Shown: in pieces, positions 8,335 through 18,134 of the stretch | Layout: every line of letters begins with the position of its first letter | Numbering within the stretch: the first letter of the stretch is position 1 | Source: Saccharothrix espanaensis DSM 44229 | GTDB lineage: Bacteria > Actinomycetota > Actinomycetes > Mycobacteriales > Pseudonocardiaceae | DNA length: 64,000 nucleotides | Reading direction: 5' to 3' | Assembly (NCBI RefSeq): GCF_000328705.1 | Contig: NC_019673.1 | Location: 7,203,001-7,267,000, forward strand | Notes under the pieces: generated by a model | The model's database searches: none | The model's input: only the letters and a program-made list of their open reading frames with translations | Told to the model about the DNA's origin: nothing | Made by a program: the position numbers and the translations under genes

Positions 8335-8403
8335 CGCGCGTGGCCCGGTGGCTGGCTGGAGCTCATATCTCCGGTGCGCCTGGTTCGACCCCAGGACGCG
8401 CGA
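8335..8403 (+). tRNA. tRNA-like, anticodon CAT, short D arm
   Basis: Acceptor CGCGCGT/ACGCGCG (8335-8341, 8396-8402). The anticodon stem 8357-8361/8369-8373 closes with a T-G wobble; the loop CTCATAT gives CAT (Met, or Ile if the C is lysidinylated). The T arm is CCTGG/CCAGG with TTCGACC. Only 15 nt separate the acceptor from the anticodon stem, so the D arm is reduced and the whole molecule is 69 nt. Confidence 0.6.
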
Positions 8404-8429
8404 CCAGGCACGGCACCCGCCATGCCCCG

Positions 8430-8500
8430 GGCCCACGTCACGACGGTCGTGAGGCGGCCTGCAAAGCCGTCGATCCCGGGTTCGACTCCCGGGTGGGCCT
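8430..8500 (+). tRNA. tRNA-Cys-like (GCA)
   Basis: Acceptor GGCCCAC/GTGGGCC (8430-8436, 8493-8499), discriminator T8500. The D arm CACG/CGTG has a loop of only five bases. The anticodon stem 8454-8458/8466-8470 holds loop CTGCAAA, anticodon GCA. The T arm is CCGGG/CCCGG with TTCGACT. Pairing is complete in all stems apart from one G-T wobble; the compressed D loop is unusual. Confidence 0.65.
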
Positions 8501-8552
8501 CCACCGTGAACGGCCCGGACCGCTCTGCCCGCTACCCCACGATCACCCGATC

Positions 8553-8586
8553 GAGACGTCGATTCGACGTCTCTGAAGGGTAATGT
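8553..8586 (+). promoter_or_regulatory. Palindrome plus leaderless -10
   Basis: GAGACGTCG (8553-8561) and CGACGTCTC (8565-8573) are perfect 9-bp arms around ATT. Eight bases later TAATGT (8581-8586) forms a -10 box ending 6 nt before ATG 8593, the spacing of a leaderless transcript. The palindrome sits where a -35/operator would be. Confidence 0.6.
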
Positions 8587-8592
8587 GGAGCT

Positions 8593-9393
8593 ATGACCAC
8601 CCCAGCCCCCTGGCCGATCGTGAGCCGCGACAAGCTGGTCCGCGCCTACCACCATGGGAGCGAGGCCGGCGGCGAGGCACCGTTCCGCACGCTGCGCAGG
8701 CAGAAGTGCGTGACGGCGGGCGTCGCCGTGCCGCAGCGCAGGGGTGGCCGCTTGGGGGGCCAAGTCCGGTTCTTCAGCAGGCTCAACGTCATGGCGGCGT
8801 CCTTGGTCCGGAGGGGTCTGCTCGACGAAGCGCGGATGGTCGCGACCCGCGCCCTCGAACTGGAGGACAGCGAGCCGTTCCGGGCACTGCGGGACCTGCT
8901 CGCCTCGCGGCCCACCGAGGAGGTCCGGGCGATCATCGCCGGCCGGCGGCCGGCGGCCGAGAGCCAGGCGGTGATCGTCGAGGCGGCGATCGCCACCGGC
9001 CGGGCCGAAGAGCTGCTGAAGCCGTCCTTCGCGGAGAAGGAACTCGCACGGATGCTCGCCGGCCACGTCACCTCGGTCTCCGACCACGTCGTGCTGATCA
9101 GCGACCCGTCCGGCATCGACACCGTCGTACCCCGGTGGCTCGCGGACGGCGCGCTGCGAGCCGAGGTCGGCGATCCGGTGATCGTCCGGACGGTGCAGTT
9201 GTCGGGCGACCAGGCCATGGTCGAGGTGACACCGGGCATCGACCTGGAACCGGTGCCGTACTCACCGTTCGACCGCGCCGACCACCGCACCGCCGCGATC
9301 ACCCCGGCGGACCTCGACCGGATCGCGGGCCCGGCACCCACCCTGCACATCCCTGTGCCCGTGGTGATCGGGGGGCAGAGTGTCGGCGACTGA
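8593..9393 (+). CDS. Hypothetical protein
   Basis: A 266-residue soluble protein that I do not recognise. Residues 45-160 are helix-rich (ARMVATRALELEDSEPFRAL, then EEVRAIIAGRRPAAESQAVI), compatible with a helical-repeat segment. Residues 165-235 look beta-rich (HVVLISDPSGIDTVVPRWL, then VGDPVIVRTVQLSGDQAMVE). No signal peptide or membrane segment is visible. Expression is probably leaderless from the palindromic promoter immediately upstream. The location beside odd tRNAs and a broken regulator suggests acquired DNA. Confidence 0.7.
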   Translation: MTTPAPWPIVSRDKLVRAYHHGSEAGGEAPFRTLRRQKCVTAGVAVPQRRGGRLGGQVRFFSRLNVMAASLVRRGLLDEARMVATRALELEDSEPFRALRDLLASRPTEEVRAIIAGRRPAAESQAVIVEAAIATGRAEELLKPSFAEKELARMLAGHVTSVSDHVVLISDPSGIDTVVPRWLADGALRAEVGDPVIVRTVQLSGDQAMVEVTPGIDLEPVPYSPFDRADHRTAAITPADLDRIAGPAPTLHIPVPVVIGGQSVGD

Positions 9394-9497
9394 CCCGCAC
9401 TGGGCGCGTGTCCTGGGTGCCGGTGGTGATCGGGATGTGGATTGTCCGTGATCGAGCCATGTCGGGTGCACGCCCCCGGTGCGGTGGTGATCGGCGG

Positions 9498-10073
9498 ATG
9501 ACGGATGTCGAGTGGCGGCTCCGGGTTGCCGGAGCAGCGGATGCGGACCTGGTGGCGGCGTTCCGGTGCGCGTCGGACGATCGGACCTGGCAGGTCCAGG
9601 TCGAGCGGTTCGTAAGGTCGAACCTGCTCGACTGGGCGTCGGATCCCCGGGCGGCCTCGGACGACCCTCGTGCGCTGCTGCTCCTGGTCGCCGATGAACT
9701 CGTCGGCGTCGCCGCCCACGAGAAGGCCGTGCTCACCGCCGCCGGCGGCTGCCGGGTCAGTGCGACGAAGCTCCAAGTCGCCGCGTTGGCAGAACCCTGG
9801 CAGGGCAAGTGCTTCGCCGCCGGGGACCGGGCGAGCGACGTGCTGATGTCCGCGGTGCTGACGGACGTCCGGCACCGCCGACCGCCCCGGCACAGCCACG
9901 TCTTCGCCGTGGTCCACGAAGAGAACCACCGCAGCCTCGCCCTCCTGGCGCGCTACGGCCTGACCGAGGACCTCAGCCGGCCTCACCCGCGCTACCGCCG
10001 GGTGATCACCTCAGCGCGACGACCAGAGCGGGACCCAGCCCGGGACCCAGCCCGGGAGGCGCCCCGCCGCTGA
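9498..10073 (+). CDS. GNAT-like acetyltransferase
   Basis: A 191-residue protein starting at ATG 9498 (in-frame ATGs at 9435 and 9459 are possible). The order LLLVADELVGVAAHEK, LQVAALAEPWQGKCFA, HSHVFAVVHEENHRSLALLA, RYGLTEDLSRPHPRYRRV resembles the GNAT fold, with the final helix and strand best conserved. The canonical acetyl-CoA loop Q/RxxGxG/A is not clear, so activity is uncertain. The last 20 residues are Arg/Pro/Asp repeats. Three copies of GGTGGTGATCGG occur around the upstream junction (9360-9495). Confidence 0.6.
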   Translation: MTDVEWRLRVAGAADADLVAAFRCASDDRTWQVQVERFVRSNLLDWASDPRAASDDPRALLLLVADELVGVAAHEKAVLTAAGGCRVSATKLQVAALAEPWQGKCFAAGDRASDVLMSAVLTDVRHRRPPRHSHVFAVVHEENHRSLALLARYGLTEDLSRPHPRYRRVITSARRPERDPARDPAREAPRR

Positions 10074-10117
10074 TCGTGACACCGACGCTCCTCACCAGCC
10101 CGGAGGCCACAGGCAGC

Positions 10118-10200
10118 ACGGCAGGTCGGACTCGGCCGGCGGCACGGCAGGCCGGGCTCGATCGGCGGGATCGCCGCAGGTCGGGCTCGATCGACGGGAT
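10118..10200. repeat. Three imperfect tandem repeats of about 29 bp
   Basis: Units beginning near 10118, 10144 and 10172 share GGCAGG(T/C)CGG(G/A)CTCG followed in the last two by ATCG(G/A)CGGGAT. They lie in the non-coding space between convergent genes. No function is evident. Confidence 0.5.
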
Positions 10201-10248
10201 GGCACCGGTCGGTGGCGACGGCCCGGCAAGCACCTCGGCCACGAAACA

Positions 10249-10285
10249 GCGCGCGCCGGCAGGCGGGAGGCCTGCCGGCGCGCGC
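10249..10285. terminator. Bidirectional terminator hairpin
   Basis: A perfect 16-bp stem (10249-10264 with 10270-10285) and GGGAG loop lie between the convergent GNAT gene and gcvP, 15 bp beyond the gcvP stop. Confidence 0.75.
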
Positions 10286-10300
10286 CGGGTAGTACGGCCG

Positions 10301-13189
<2,889 letters not shown>

Positions 13190-13230
13190 AGCTGCGCCTC
13201 CGGGGCTACGGGCACACTTCTGCCGTTGCC

Positions 13231-13430
13231 CTCCCCCTCTGTCTTCTGCCCGTCCGGGCGCCTGAGAGCTTCACCCGGCCCGTCAGCGGGCCGGGCTTGC
13301 ACCGTCGGCGGGGTCGGCGAACCGACCCGCTTTCCAGAGGCGTCTCACCCGCGCGGTCCTTGCGCCTGAGAGGTTCCGGGGAGGATTTGCTCCTTCGGCG
13401 CCGAGACGTGCTCGGACTCTCCCGCGCGGG
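13231..13430 (-). promoter_or_regulatory. Tandem glycine riboswitch
   Basis: Read on the minus strand, two aptamers precede gcvP. The first contains GGGAGAGTCC, then GCGCCGAAGGAGCAA, then CCTCTCAGGCGC. The second contains CGGTGCAAGC, then AGCTCTCAGGCGC and CAGAAGACAGAGGGG. These are hallmark segments of glycine aptamers, linked by a short spacer. The end of the second aptamer lies about 40 bp before the gcvP start, so control may act on translation or on early termination. In this family the ON state is glycine-bound. Confidence 0.93.
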
Positions 13431-13497
13431 ATAAAGCGACTACCCGCGAATGGTACCCGGACCAGGGCCGGAGCCCGTAACGGACGCGACGTGGATC

Positions 13498-14061
13498 TCA
13501 GCCGGTCGCCCGGGTCCGCCGGCGGCGGGACAGCTCGTCGTTCGGGGCCTGCTCGATCTCCAGCCCGTCCGCCCGCTCGGCGGGGAACTCGTGGATCGTG
13601 CCGCTGATCTCCCGCATCGCCCCGCTGACCGCGATCCCGAACACGCCCTGGCCGCCTTGGAGCAGGTCCACGACCTCTTCCGGCGAGGTGCACTCGTAGA
13701 CCGTCGTGCCGTCGCTGAACAGCGTGATCCGCGCCAGGTCCTGCACGCCGCGGCGGCGCAGGTGGTCGACCGCGACCCGGATGTTCTGCAACGAAACCCC
13801 GGTGTCCAGCAGCCGCTTGACCACCTTGAGCACCAGGATGTCCTTGAACGAGTACAGCCGCTGGCTGCCCGAGCCCTGGGCACTCCTTATGGTCGGGTTG
13901 ACCAGTCCGGTGCGGGCCCAGTAGTCGAGCTGCCGGTAGGTGATGCCCGCGATCTGGCACGCGGCCGGGCCGCGGTAGCCCACGAGTTCATCCGGGAGCG
14001 AGGAGTCCGGGAACAGCTCACCCTGTTCGCCGAATCCGGCCCGGATGGCTTCCTCGACCAC
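13498..14061 (-). CDS. MerR-family regulator (Rv1830/ResR-like)
   Basis: A 187-residue protein starting at GTG 14061, which follows a strong AGGGGAGG. The MerR helix-turn-helix is at residues 23-75: GYRGPAACQIAGITYRQLDY, WARTGLVNPTIRSAQGSGSQ, RLYSFKDILVLKVVKRLLDTG. The C-terminal region binds an unknown signal. By position next to DUF151 and gcvP, and by sequence, it corresponds to M. tuberculosis Rv1830 (ResR), which is linked to growth and division and to antibiotic recovery. A conventional promoter and a dyad lie upstream. Confidence 0.88.
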   Translation of the reverse strand: MVEEAIRAGFGEQGELFPDSSLPDELVGYRGPAACQIAGITYRQLDYWARTGLVNPTIRSAQGSGSQRLYSFKDILVLKVVKRLLDTGVSLQNIRVAVDHLRRRGVQDLARITLFSDGTTVYECTSPEEVVDLLQGGQGVFGIAVSGAMREISGTIHEFPAERADGLEIEQAPNDELSRRRRTRATG

Positions 14062-14153
14062 GCCTGCCTCCCCTCGGTCCGGCCACGACAGCCGGCGACC
14101 AACGTGAAGCCGCCGCGGTGCCGAATCACACCGTGGCAATTCACCTGAGTTCG

Positions 14154-14182
14154 ACGGTAAGACCGGCTAGGGGGCAGGTCAA
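14154..14182 (-). promoter_or_regulatory. Housekeeping-type promoter for the MerR gene
   Basis: On the minus strand TTGACC (14182-14177), a 17-nt spacer and TACCGT (14159-14154) form a near-consensus promoter. The transcript would have a leader of roughly 85 nt before GTG 14061. Confidence 0.65.
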
Positions 14183-14206
14183 CGCGACGCGCTGAGCGTG
14201 TCGCAG

Positions 14207-14229
14207 CTCAACCTCAAGTTGAGGTTGAG
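14207..14229. promoter_or_regulatory. MerR-type dyad
   Basis: CTCAACCTCAA (14207-14217), a central G, and TTGAGGTTGAG (14219-14229) form a perfect 11-bp-arm palindrome. It is 24 bp upstream of the -35 box. The sequence style (CCTCAA/TTGAGG) is that of MerR-family sites, so the adjacent MerR proteins are candidate binders. Confidence 0.65.
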
Positions 14230-14683
14230 AGAGTCGCCTGTCGTAAGCCATTCGGGTGACGTTTAGTGATCGTTTAGCCGATCACCGCTGACGTTGGGTA
14301 ATCCGGAGGTGTGACACCGGGGGGTGGCACGCGGGGTTGATCCACAACTCACCGCACACACCCACGAGGGGCCGACCCGACTCGCGGCCGGGCCACCGGC
14401 CCCTCGTGGCCCACCCCGGCACACGAACCGACGAAGACCCACTCACAGCCCGCCACCGAACGCTCGGCGTGCGCTGCGCGGACCCGTCCCGCGACCTGAC
14501 GGCAACCCCTCCGGGACACCCCGGCACCGGTCCGACACCAGCCTGACGCCGATTTGGAGTCGCGGACGACCCGCGCCCGGCGGCGCGTACGACGACGCCG
14601 GCCACCGCCCGTCCCGGACGGCTCCGGGCGCGATCGGGAGGTCCGCAGACGCGGTCGGGCGACGACCGGACGGCCTGGAGAGC
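14230..14683. other. Non-coding stretch, nothing recognised
   Basis: About 450 bp between the dyad and the DUF151 terminator. ORFs here have Arg/Pro-rich, unstructured translations and no convincing ribosome site. I see no RNA fold that I can name. Confidence 0.5.
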
Positions 14684-14711
14684 GCGAAAGCCCGGAGCGG
14701 TCGCTCCGGGC
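14684..14711 (-). terminator. Terminator of the DUF151 gene
   Basis: GCCCGGAGC (14690-14698) pairs with GCTCCGGGC (14703-14711) around a 4-nt loop. On the minus strand the stem is followed by TTTCGC. It lies 60 bp after the DUF151 stop. Confidence 0.65.
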
Positions 14712-14771
14712 CGGGGCGTCCGACCTCGCGGTCGGGCACTGGGCGTGCGGCCGCCCTCGGGCGGCGTGGGC

Positions 14772-15245
14772 TCAGGTGTCCGCGCCGCGGAAGTCCTCCG
14801 GCGAAACCGAGTCGAGGAACTCGCGGAACTTCTCGACCTCGTCCTCCTGCTCGTCCGGGATGATCAGGCCGGCCTCGGCCAGCACCGACTCCTCGGCGTG
14901 GATCGGCACGCCGATCCGCAGCGCCAGCGCCACCGAGTCGCTCGGCCGCGCGGACACCCGGACGTCACCGTCGAACACCAGTTCCGCGAAGTACGTGCCC
15001 TCCTGCAGGTCGGTGATCCGGACCTGTTCGAGGTTGCGGCCCAGTGCCCCGATGACGTCCTTGAGCAGGTCGTGGGTCAGCGGGCGGGCGGGGCGCACGC
15101 CCTGTTGTTCCAGGGCGATGGCGGTGGCCTCCACCGAGCCGATCCAGATCGGCAGGTAGCGCTCACCCTCGGTTTCGCGCAGCAGCAGGATCGGCTGGTT
15201 GGCGGGCAGTTCCACCCGCACGCCGACGACGCGCATCTCGCTCAT
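14772..15245 (-). CDS. Bifunctional nuclease family protein (DUF151, Rv1829-like)
   Basis: A 157-residue protein that is clearly DUF151: MRVVGVRVELPANQPILLLR, then LPIWIGSVEATAIALEQQG, DLLKDVIGALG, and the conserved SARPSDSVALALRIGVPI near residue 107. Plant homologues have RNase/DNase activity; the bacterial role is unproven. The acidic C-terminus (EQEDEVEKFREFLD) is typical. It is the counterpart of Rv1829 and sits between two MerR genes exactly as in mycobacteria. GGGAGGCGATACCCG precedes the ATG. Confidence 0.92.
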   Translation of the reverse strand: MSEMRVVGVRVELPANQPILLLRETEGERYLPIWIGSVEATAIALEQQGVRPARPLTHDLLKDVIGALGRNLEQVRITDLQEGTYFAELVFDGDVRVSARPSDSVALALRIGVPIHAEESVLAEAGLIIPDEQEDEVEKFREFLDSVSPEDFRGADT

Positions 15246-15388
15246 CGGGTATCGCCTCCCTCAGCGCGCTGAAATTCTGGCGTCCCCGCTATGCAACGAG
15301 GATCCCCCACCTACTCTTTCGACGCTACCCGCCAAGCGGGCCTTGTGCGCAACCACCCGGTATCCCGGATCACTATTCGGACACGGGT

Positions 15389-16108
15389 TCACCTGGGGGA
15401 AACGCGACCACCTGCGACGTCGCGCAGCCCGGACTTCACCAGGAGTGTGTGCAGCGTTACCGAAAGCGCCGCCAACTCGCGGACGACTTCGTCGGCACGC
15501 CCGCGAGCGCGCGGGTCGCGGTGCCGGTAGAGGGGGGCCACGATCTGCTCGACCAGGCCGACCTCGCGGTCGGCCGCCGCCCGGAACGCCTGCAGGTGGC
15601 GCGGTTCCAGGCCGAACTCGGTCATCGCGCGCACGGTGGTGGCGACCTGCGCGGCTTCCTGGTCGTAGAACCCGGCCGGGCCGGGCCGGACCAGGCCCTG
15701 CTGCTCCAGCTCCGCCAGCAGCGCCCCGTCCAGCCCGGAGCGGGCGAGCAGGTCCTCCCGGGTCATCCGGTGCGGGGACCCGCCGGCGAGCTGCTCGGCG
15801 GCGGGCGTGCCGTCGACCGCGCGCAGCACCCGTCCCGAGGTGCCCGCGTCGGCCGCGTCCAGGTGCTCCTTGATGACCTTCAGGGGCAGGTAGCGGTCGC
15901 GCTGGGCCGCCAGGACGTACCGCAGCCGCTCGACGTCGGCCGTGGTGAACTGGCGGTACCCCGAGGCGGTGCGTGCCGGGCGGACCAGACCCTCCGACTC
16001 CAGGAAACGGATCTTGGAGATCGTGACGTCGGGGAACTCCGATCGCAACTGCGCGAGGACCGCGCCGATGCTCGACCCCCCGCGCTGTGGCCGCCCGGCC
16101 GCCGTCAC
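15389..16108 (-). CDS. MerR-family regulator (Rv1828-like)
   Basis: A 239-residue protein with an N-terminal MerR helix-turn-helix: SSIGAVLAQLRSEFPDVTIS, KIRFLESEGLVRPARTASGY, RQFTTADVERLRYVLAAQRD. A longer C-terminal region contains a second HTH-like segment (YRMTREDLLARSGLD region, about 112-135), as in Rv1828. Its GTG start (16108) overlaps the garA stop in a GTGA arrangement, so translation is probably coupled. No metal-binding cysteines are present. The regulon is unknown; the dyad at 14207-14229 is a candidate target. Confidence 0.88.
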   Translation of the reverse strand: MTAAGRPQRGGSSIGAVLAQLRSEFPDVTISKIRFLESEGLVRPARTASGYRQFTTADVERLRYVLAAQRDRYLPLKVIKEHLDAADAGTSGRVLRAVDGTPAAEQLAGGSPHRMTREDLLARSGLDGALLAELEQQGLVRPGPAGFYDQEAAQVATTVRAMTEFGLEPRHLQAFRAAADREVGLVEQIVAPLYRHRDPRARGRADEVVRELAALSVTLHTLLVKSGLRDVAGGRVSPR

Positions 16109-16569
16109 TGCGCCCCCTGACCCCCGGCGCCCGGACCGGTCAGGAACACGAGGCGGAACTTGCCGATCTGCACCTCGTCGCCGTTGGCGAGGACCGCCTG
16201 GTCGACGGGCTCGCGGTTGACGTAGGTGCCGTTGAGGCTGCCCACGTCGATGACCACGAACTCGCCGCCTTCACGGCGGAACTCGGCGTGCCGGCGCGAG
16301 ACCGTCACGTCGTCGAGGAAGATGTCGCTGTCGGGGTGCCGGCCCGCGCTGGTGGTGTCCCGGTCCAGCAGGAACCGCGACCCCGCGTTCGGGCCGCGCT
16401 TGACCACGAGCAGGGCGGACCCCGCCGGCAGCGCGTCGACACCGGCGACGGCCGGTTCCTGCGCGGGTGCCTCGGCACCCTCAACTTCGGCGAGGAAGTC
16501 GGCCCGGAAAACGGAGGTCCGCTCCGGGGACTGCTCCGGCGGAACGCCTGGCCCGTCGTTCGTGCTCAC
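16105..16569 (-). CDS. garA: FHA-domain metabolic switch protein GarA/OdhI
   Basis: A 154-residue FHA protein. GTG 16569 follows AGGAGGAG and gives the expected length (mycobacterial GarA about 162). The FHA core is residues about 49-130: SALLVVKRGPNAGSRFLLD, AGRHPDSDIFLDDVTVSRRH, SLNGTYVN. Unphosphorylated GarA inhibits 2-oxoglutarate dehydrogenase and glutamate dehydrogenase. The regulatory site reads ERTSVFRADF instead of the usual ETTSVFRADF: the first Thr (PknG target) is Arg17 and only the second (PknB target) remains as Thr18. An in-frame GTG at 16686 overlapping the gcvH stop could give an N-extended form. Confidence 0.95.
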   Translation of the reverse strand: MSTNDGPGVPPEQSPERTSVFRADFLAEVEGAEAPAQEPAVAGVDALPAGSALLVVKRGPNAGSRFLLDRDTTSAGRHPDSDIFLDDVTVSRRHAEFRREGGEFVVIDVGSLNGTYVNREPVDQAVLANGDEVQIGKFRLVFLTGPGAGGQGAQ

Positions 16570-16682
16570 CTGAGCTCTCCTCCTGCTGCTGGAACCGTCG
16601 AGACCGCTAGAACCTATCGTGCCCGAACCCTGGTCCGAGGAGCGGCTCCCCCAGCGACCGAAGATCCGGCGGAAGATCGACG

Positions 16683-17084
16683 TCACCCCTGTGCCGCCAG
16701 CTCCTGGTACGCGGCGGCGTCGAGCAGGTCCTCCACCGCGGCGGGGTCCTCCAGCCGCAGCTCCACCAGCCAACCCTCGCCGTACGGGTCGGAGTTGACC
16801 AGGTCGGGCTGCTGGTCCAGCGAGTCGTTGCGGGTCACGACCTCGCCCGCGAGGGGCGCGTAGATGTCGGACACGCTCTTGGTGGACTCCACCTCACCGA
16901 GCGTCTGACCCGCGGCCACCTGCTCCCCGAGTTCCGGGAGCTGGACGAACACGACTTCGCCGAGCTGCTCTTGGGCGTAGTCGGTGATGCCGACGCGCAC
17001 GGTGTCGTCACCGGTGCGCAACACCCACTCGTGCTCCTCGGTGTACTTGAGCTCCTCGGGAATCACCGCGGTGTGCTCCTTCAT
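16683..17084 (-). CDS. gcvH: Glycine cleavage system H protein
   Basis: A 133-residue lipoyl carrier that shuttles the aminomethyl group between the P, T and L proteins. The typical N-terminus is KYTEEHEWV. The lipoylation motif GEVESTKSVSDIYAPLAG carries the modified lysine at position 69. The C-terminal PYGEGWLVEL is standard. It is the first gene of a gcvH-garA-merR group; its stop overlaps an upstream in-frame GTG of garA by 1 base. gcvP is separated by 3.5 kb and has its own riboswitch. Confidence 0.97.
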   Translation of the reverse strand: MKEHTAVIPEELKYTEEHEWVLRTGDDTVRVGITDYAQEQLGEVVFVQLPELGEQVAAGQTLGEVESTKSVSDIYAPLAGEVVTRNDSLDQQPDLVNSDPYGEGWLVELRLEDPAAVEDLLDAAAYQELAAQG

Positions 17085-17123
17085 GACGGTGGATCTTCGC
17101 TGCCGGATCTTCCCACGACCCGT

Positions 17124-17711
17124 TCAGGCGGGTACGACCCCCGGCGGTCGACGTAGGGCGAGGGAGAACTGGTACACGTACAAGGCCCCCGACCACAAGT
17201 AGAGCGCACCGCCCCACGCCATGAACGCGTAGGCCACCGGCCGGGCGATCAGGGCCGCGGTCGACGTGCCCTGGGCGAGCAGCAGCATGGGGAAGGCGTA
17301 GAGCAGGTTGAAGGTCGCGCCCTTGCCCAGGTAGCTGACCTCGAACGGCCCGTAGCCGCGGTGGCGCAGCACCGGCAGGCACGCGCCCACGACGAGTTCC
17401 CGGCCGACCAGGACCGCCGCCACCCACCACGGCACGATGTCGCGCACGACGAACGCGACCAGCGTGGCCAGGATGTAGAGCCGGTCGGCGGCCGGGTCGA
17501 GCACCGCCCCGAGCCTGCTCATCTGGTCCAGCCAGCGGGCGAGCTTGCCGTCCAGCCAGTCCGACAGGCCCGCGGCGACCAGGACCACCACCGCCCAGCC
17601 GTCCGCCTGCGGGCCGAGCAGCAGGTAAAGGAACAGCGGCACGCCGAGCAGCCGGAGCACGCTGAGCGCGTTCGGGATGGTCAGCCACCGGTCTGCGGGG
17701 TCGTGCGGCAC
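17124..17711 (-). CDS. pgsA: CDP-alcohol phosphatidyltransferase (PgsA-like)
   Basis: About 195 residues with 4-6 membrane segments. The CDP-alcohol phosphotransferase signature D-x2-DG-x2-AR-x8-G-x3-D-x3-D is present as SDWLDGKLAR followed by GAVLDPAADR (residues about 51-78). It catalyses phospholipid head-group transfer from CDP-diacylglycerol; the acceptor (glycerol phosphate or other) is not determined by this motif. GTG 17711 is chosen because TACAGT ends 6 nt before it, implying a leaderless mRNA. Mycobacterial pgsA2 lies near the same gcvH-garA cluster. Confidence 0.85.
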   Translation of the reverse strand: MPHDPADRWLTIPNALSVLRLLGVPLFLYLLLGPQADGWAVVVLVAAGLSDWLDGKLARWLDQMSRLGAVLDPAADRLYILATLVAFVVRDIVPWWVAAVLVGRELVVGACLPVLRHRGYGPFEVSYLGKGATFNLLYAFPMLLLAQGTSTAALIARPVAYAFMAWGGALYLWSGALYVYQFSLALRRPPGVVPA

Positions 17712-17815
17712 ACCGGAACTGTAGAGCCGGCGGCGGGGACCGGGCACGGCACGGGGTGCCCTCGGCGCGGCGGACGACCCGAATCGGTGACCGTGCGTGA
17801 GGAGGGGTGACCGAG

Positions 17816-17864
17816 CCTCGGACTCTGGGGGACCCGGCGCGCCGTCAGCACGGGGAGTCCGAGG
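17816..17864. repeat. Long-loop inverted repeat
   Basis: CCTCGGACTC (17816-17825) and GAGTCCGAGG (17855-17864) are perfect 10-bp arms separated by 29 nt. The repeat lies just beyond the stop of the small minus-strand gene and may help terminate it. Confidence 0.4.
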
Positions 17865-17894
17865 GTTCGGTGGGGCGGGTGGTCCGCTTCGCGG

Positions 17895-18134
17895 TCAGTG
17901 CGACCGGGTGCGGCTCCAGCCTCGCCGTTGCAACTGCTCGCCGCTGAGGGCCTGCGGGCGGCCCCGGTCGTCAACGCCGACCCAGCGGGCTCGGAAACCT
18001 TCGAGCACGTAGGCGTGACCCTTGCTCCAGACCACGCTGCACGGGGCTGTGGGCAGCGATCCCGCGCCGGTGGAGACAGCGCGCGCCGCCCTGCGCTTCG
18101 CGGGCTCGGACTCGGTTTCCGTTCTGGTGCTCAT
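17895..18134 (-). CDS. Small conserved hypothetical protein
   Basis: A 79-residue protein starting at ATG 18134 behind GGAGGG. The N-terminus is charged and disordered (TRTETESEPAKRRAARA). The second half is ordered: APCSVVWSKGHAYVLEGFRA, then RWVGVDDRGRPQALSGEQLQ. No known domain is recognised. The ribosome site and the ordered C-terminal half support a real gene. It is monocistronic. Confidence 0.6.
   Translation of the reverse strand: MSTRTETESEPAKRRAARAVSTGAGSLPTAPCSVVWSKGHAYVLEGFRARWVGVDDRGRPQALSGEQLQRRGWSRTRSH

Noticed and set aside
14324..14863. 179-codon ORF between MerR and DUF151
   Set aside because: Low-complexity Arg/Pro/Gly translation running into the DUF151 gene antisense; no ribosome site.
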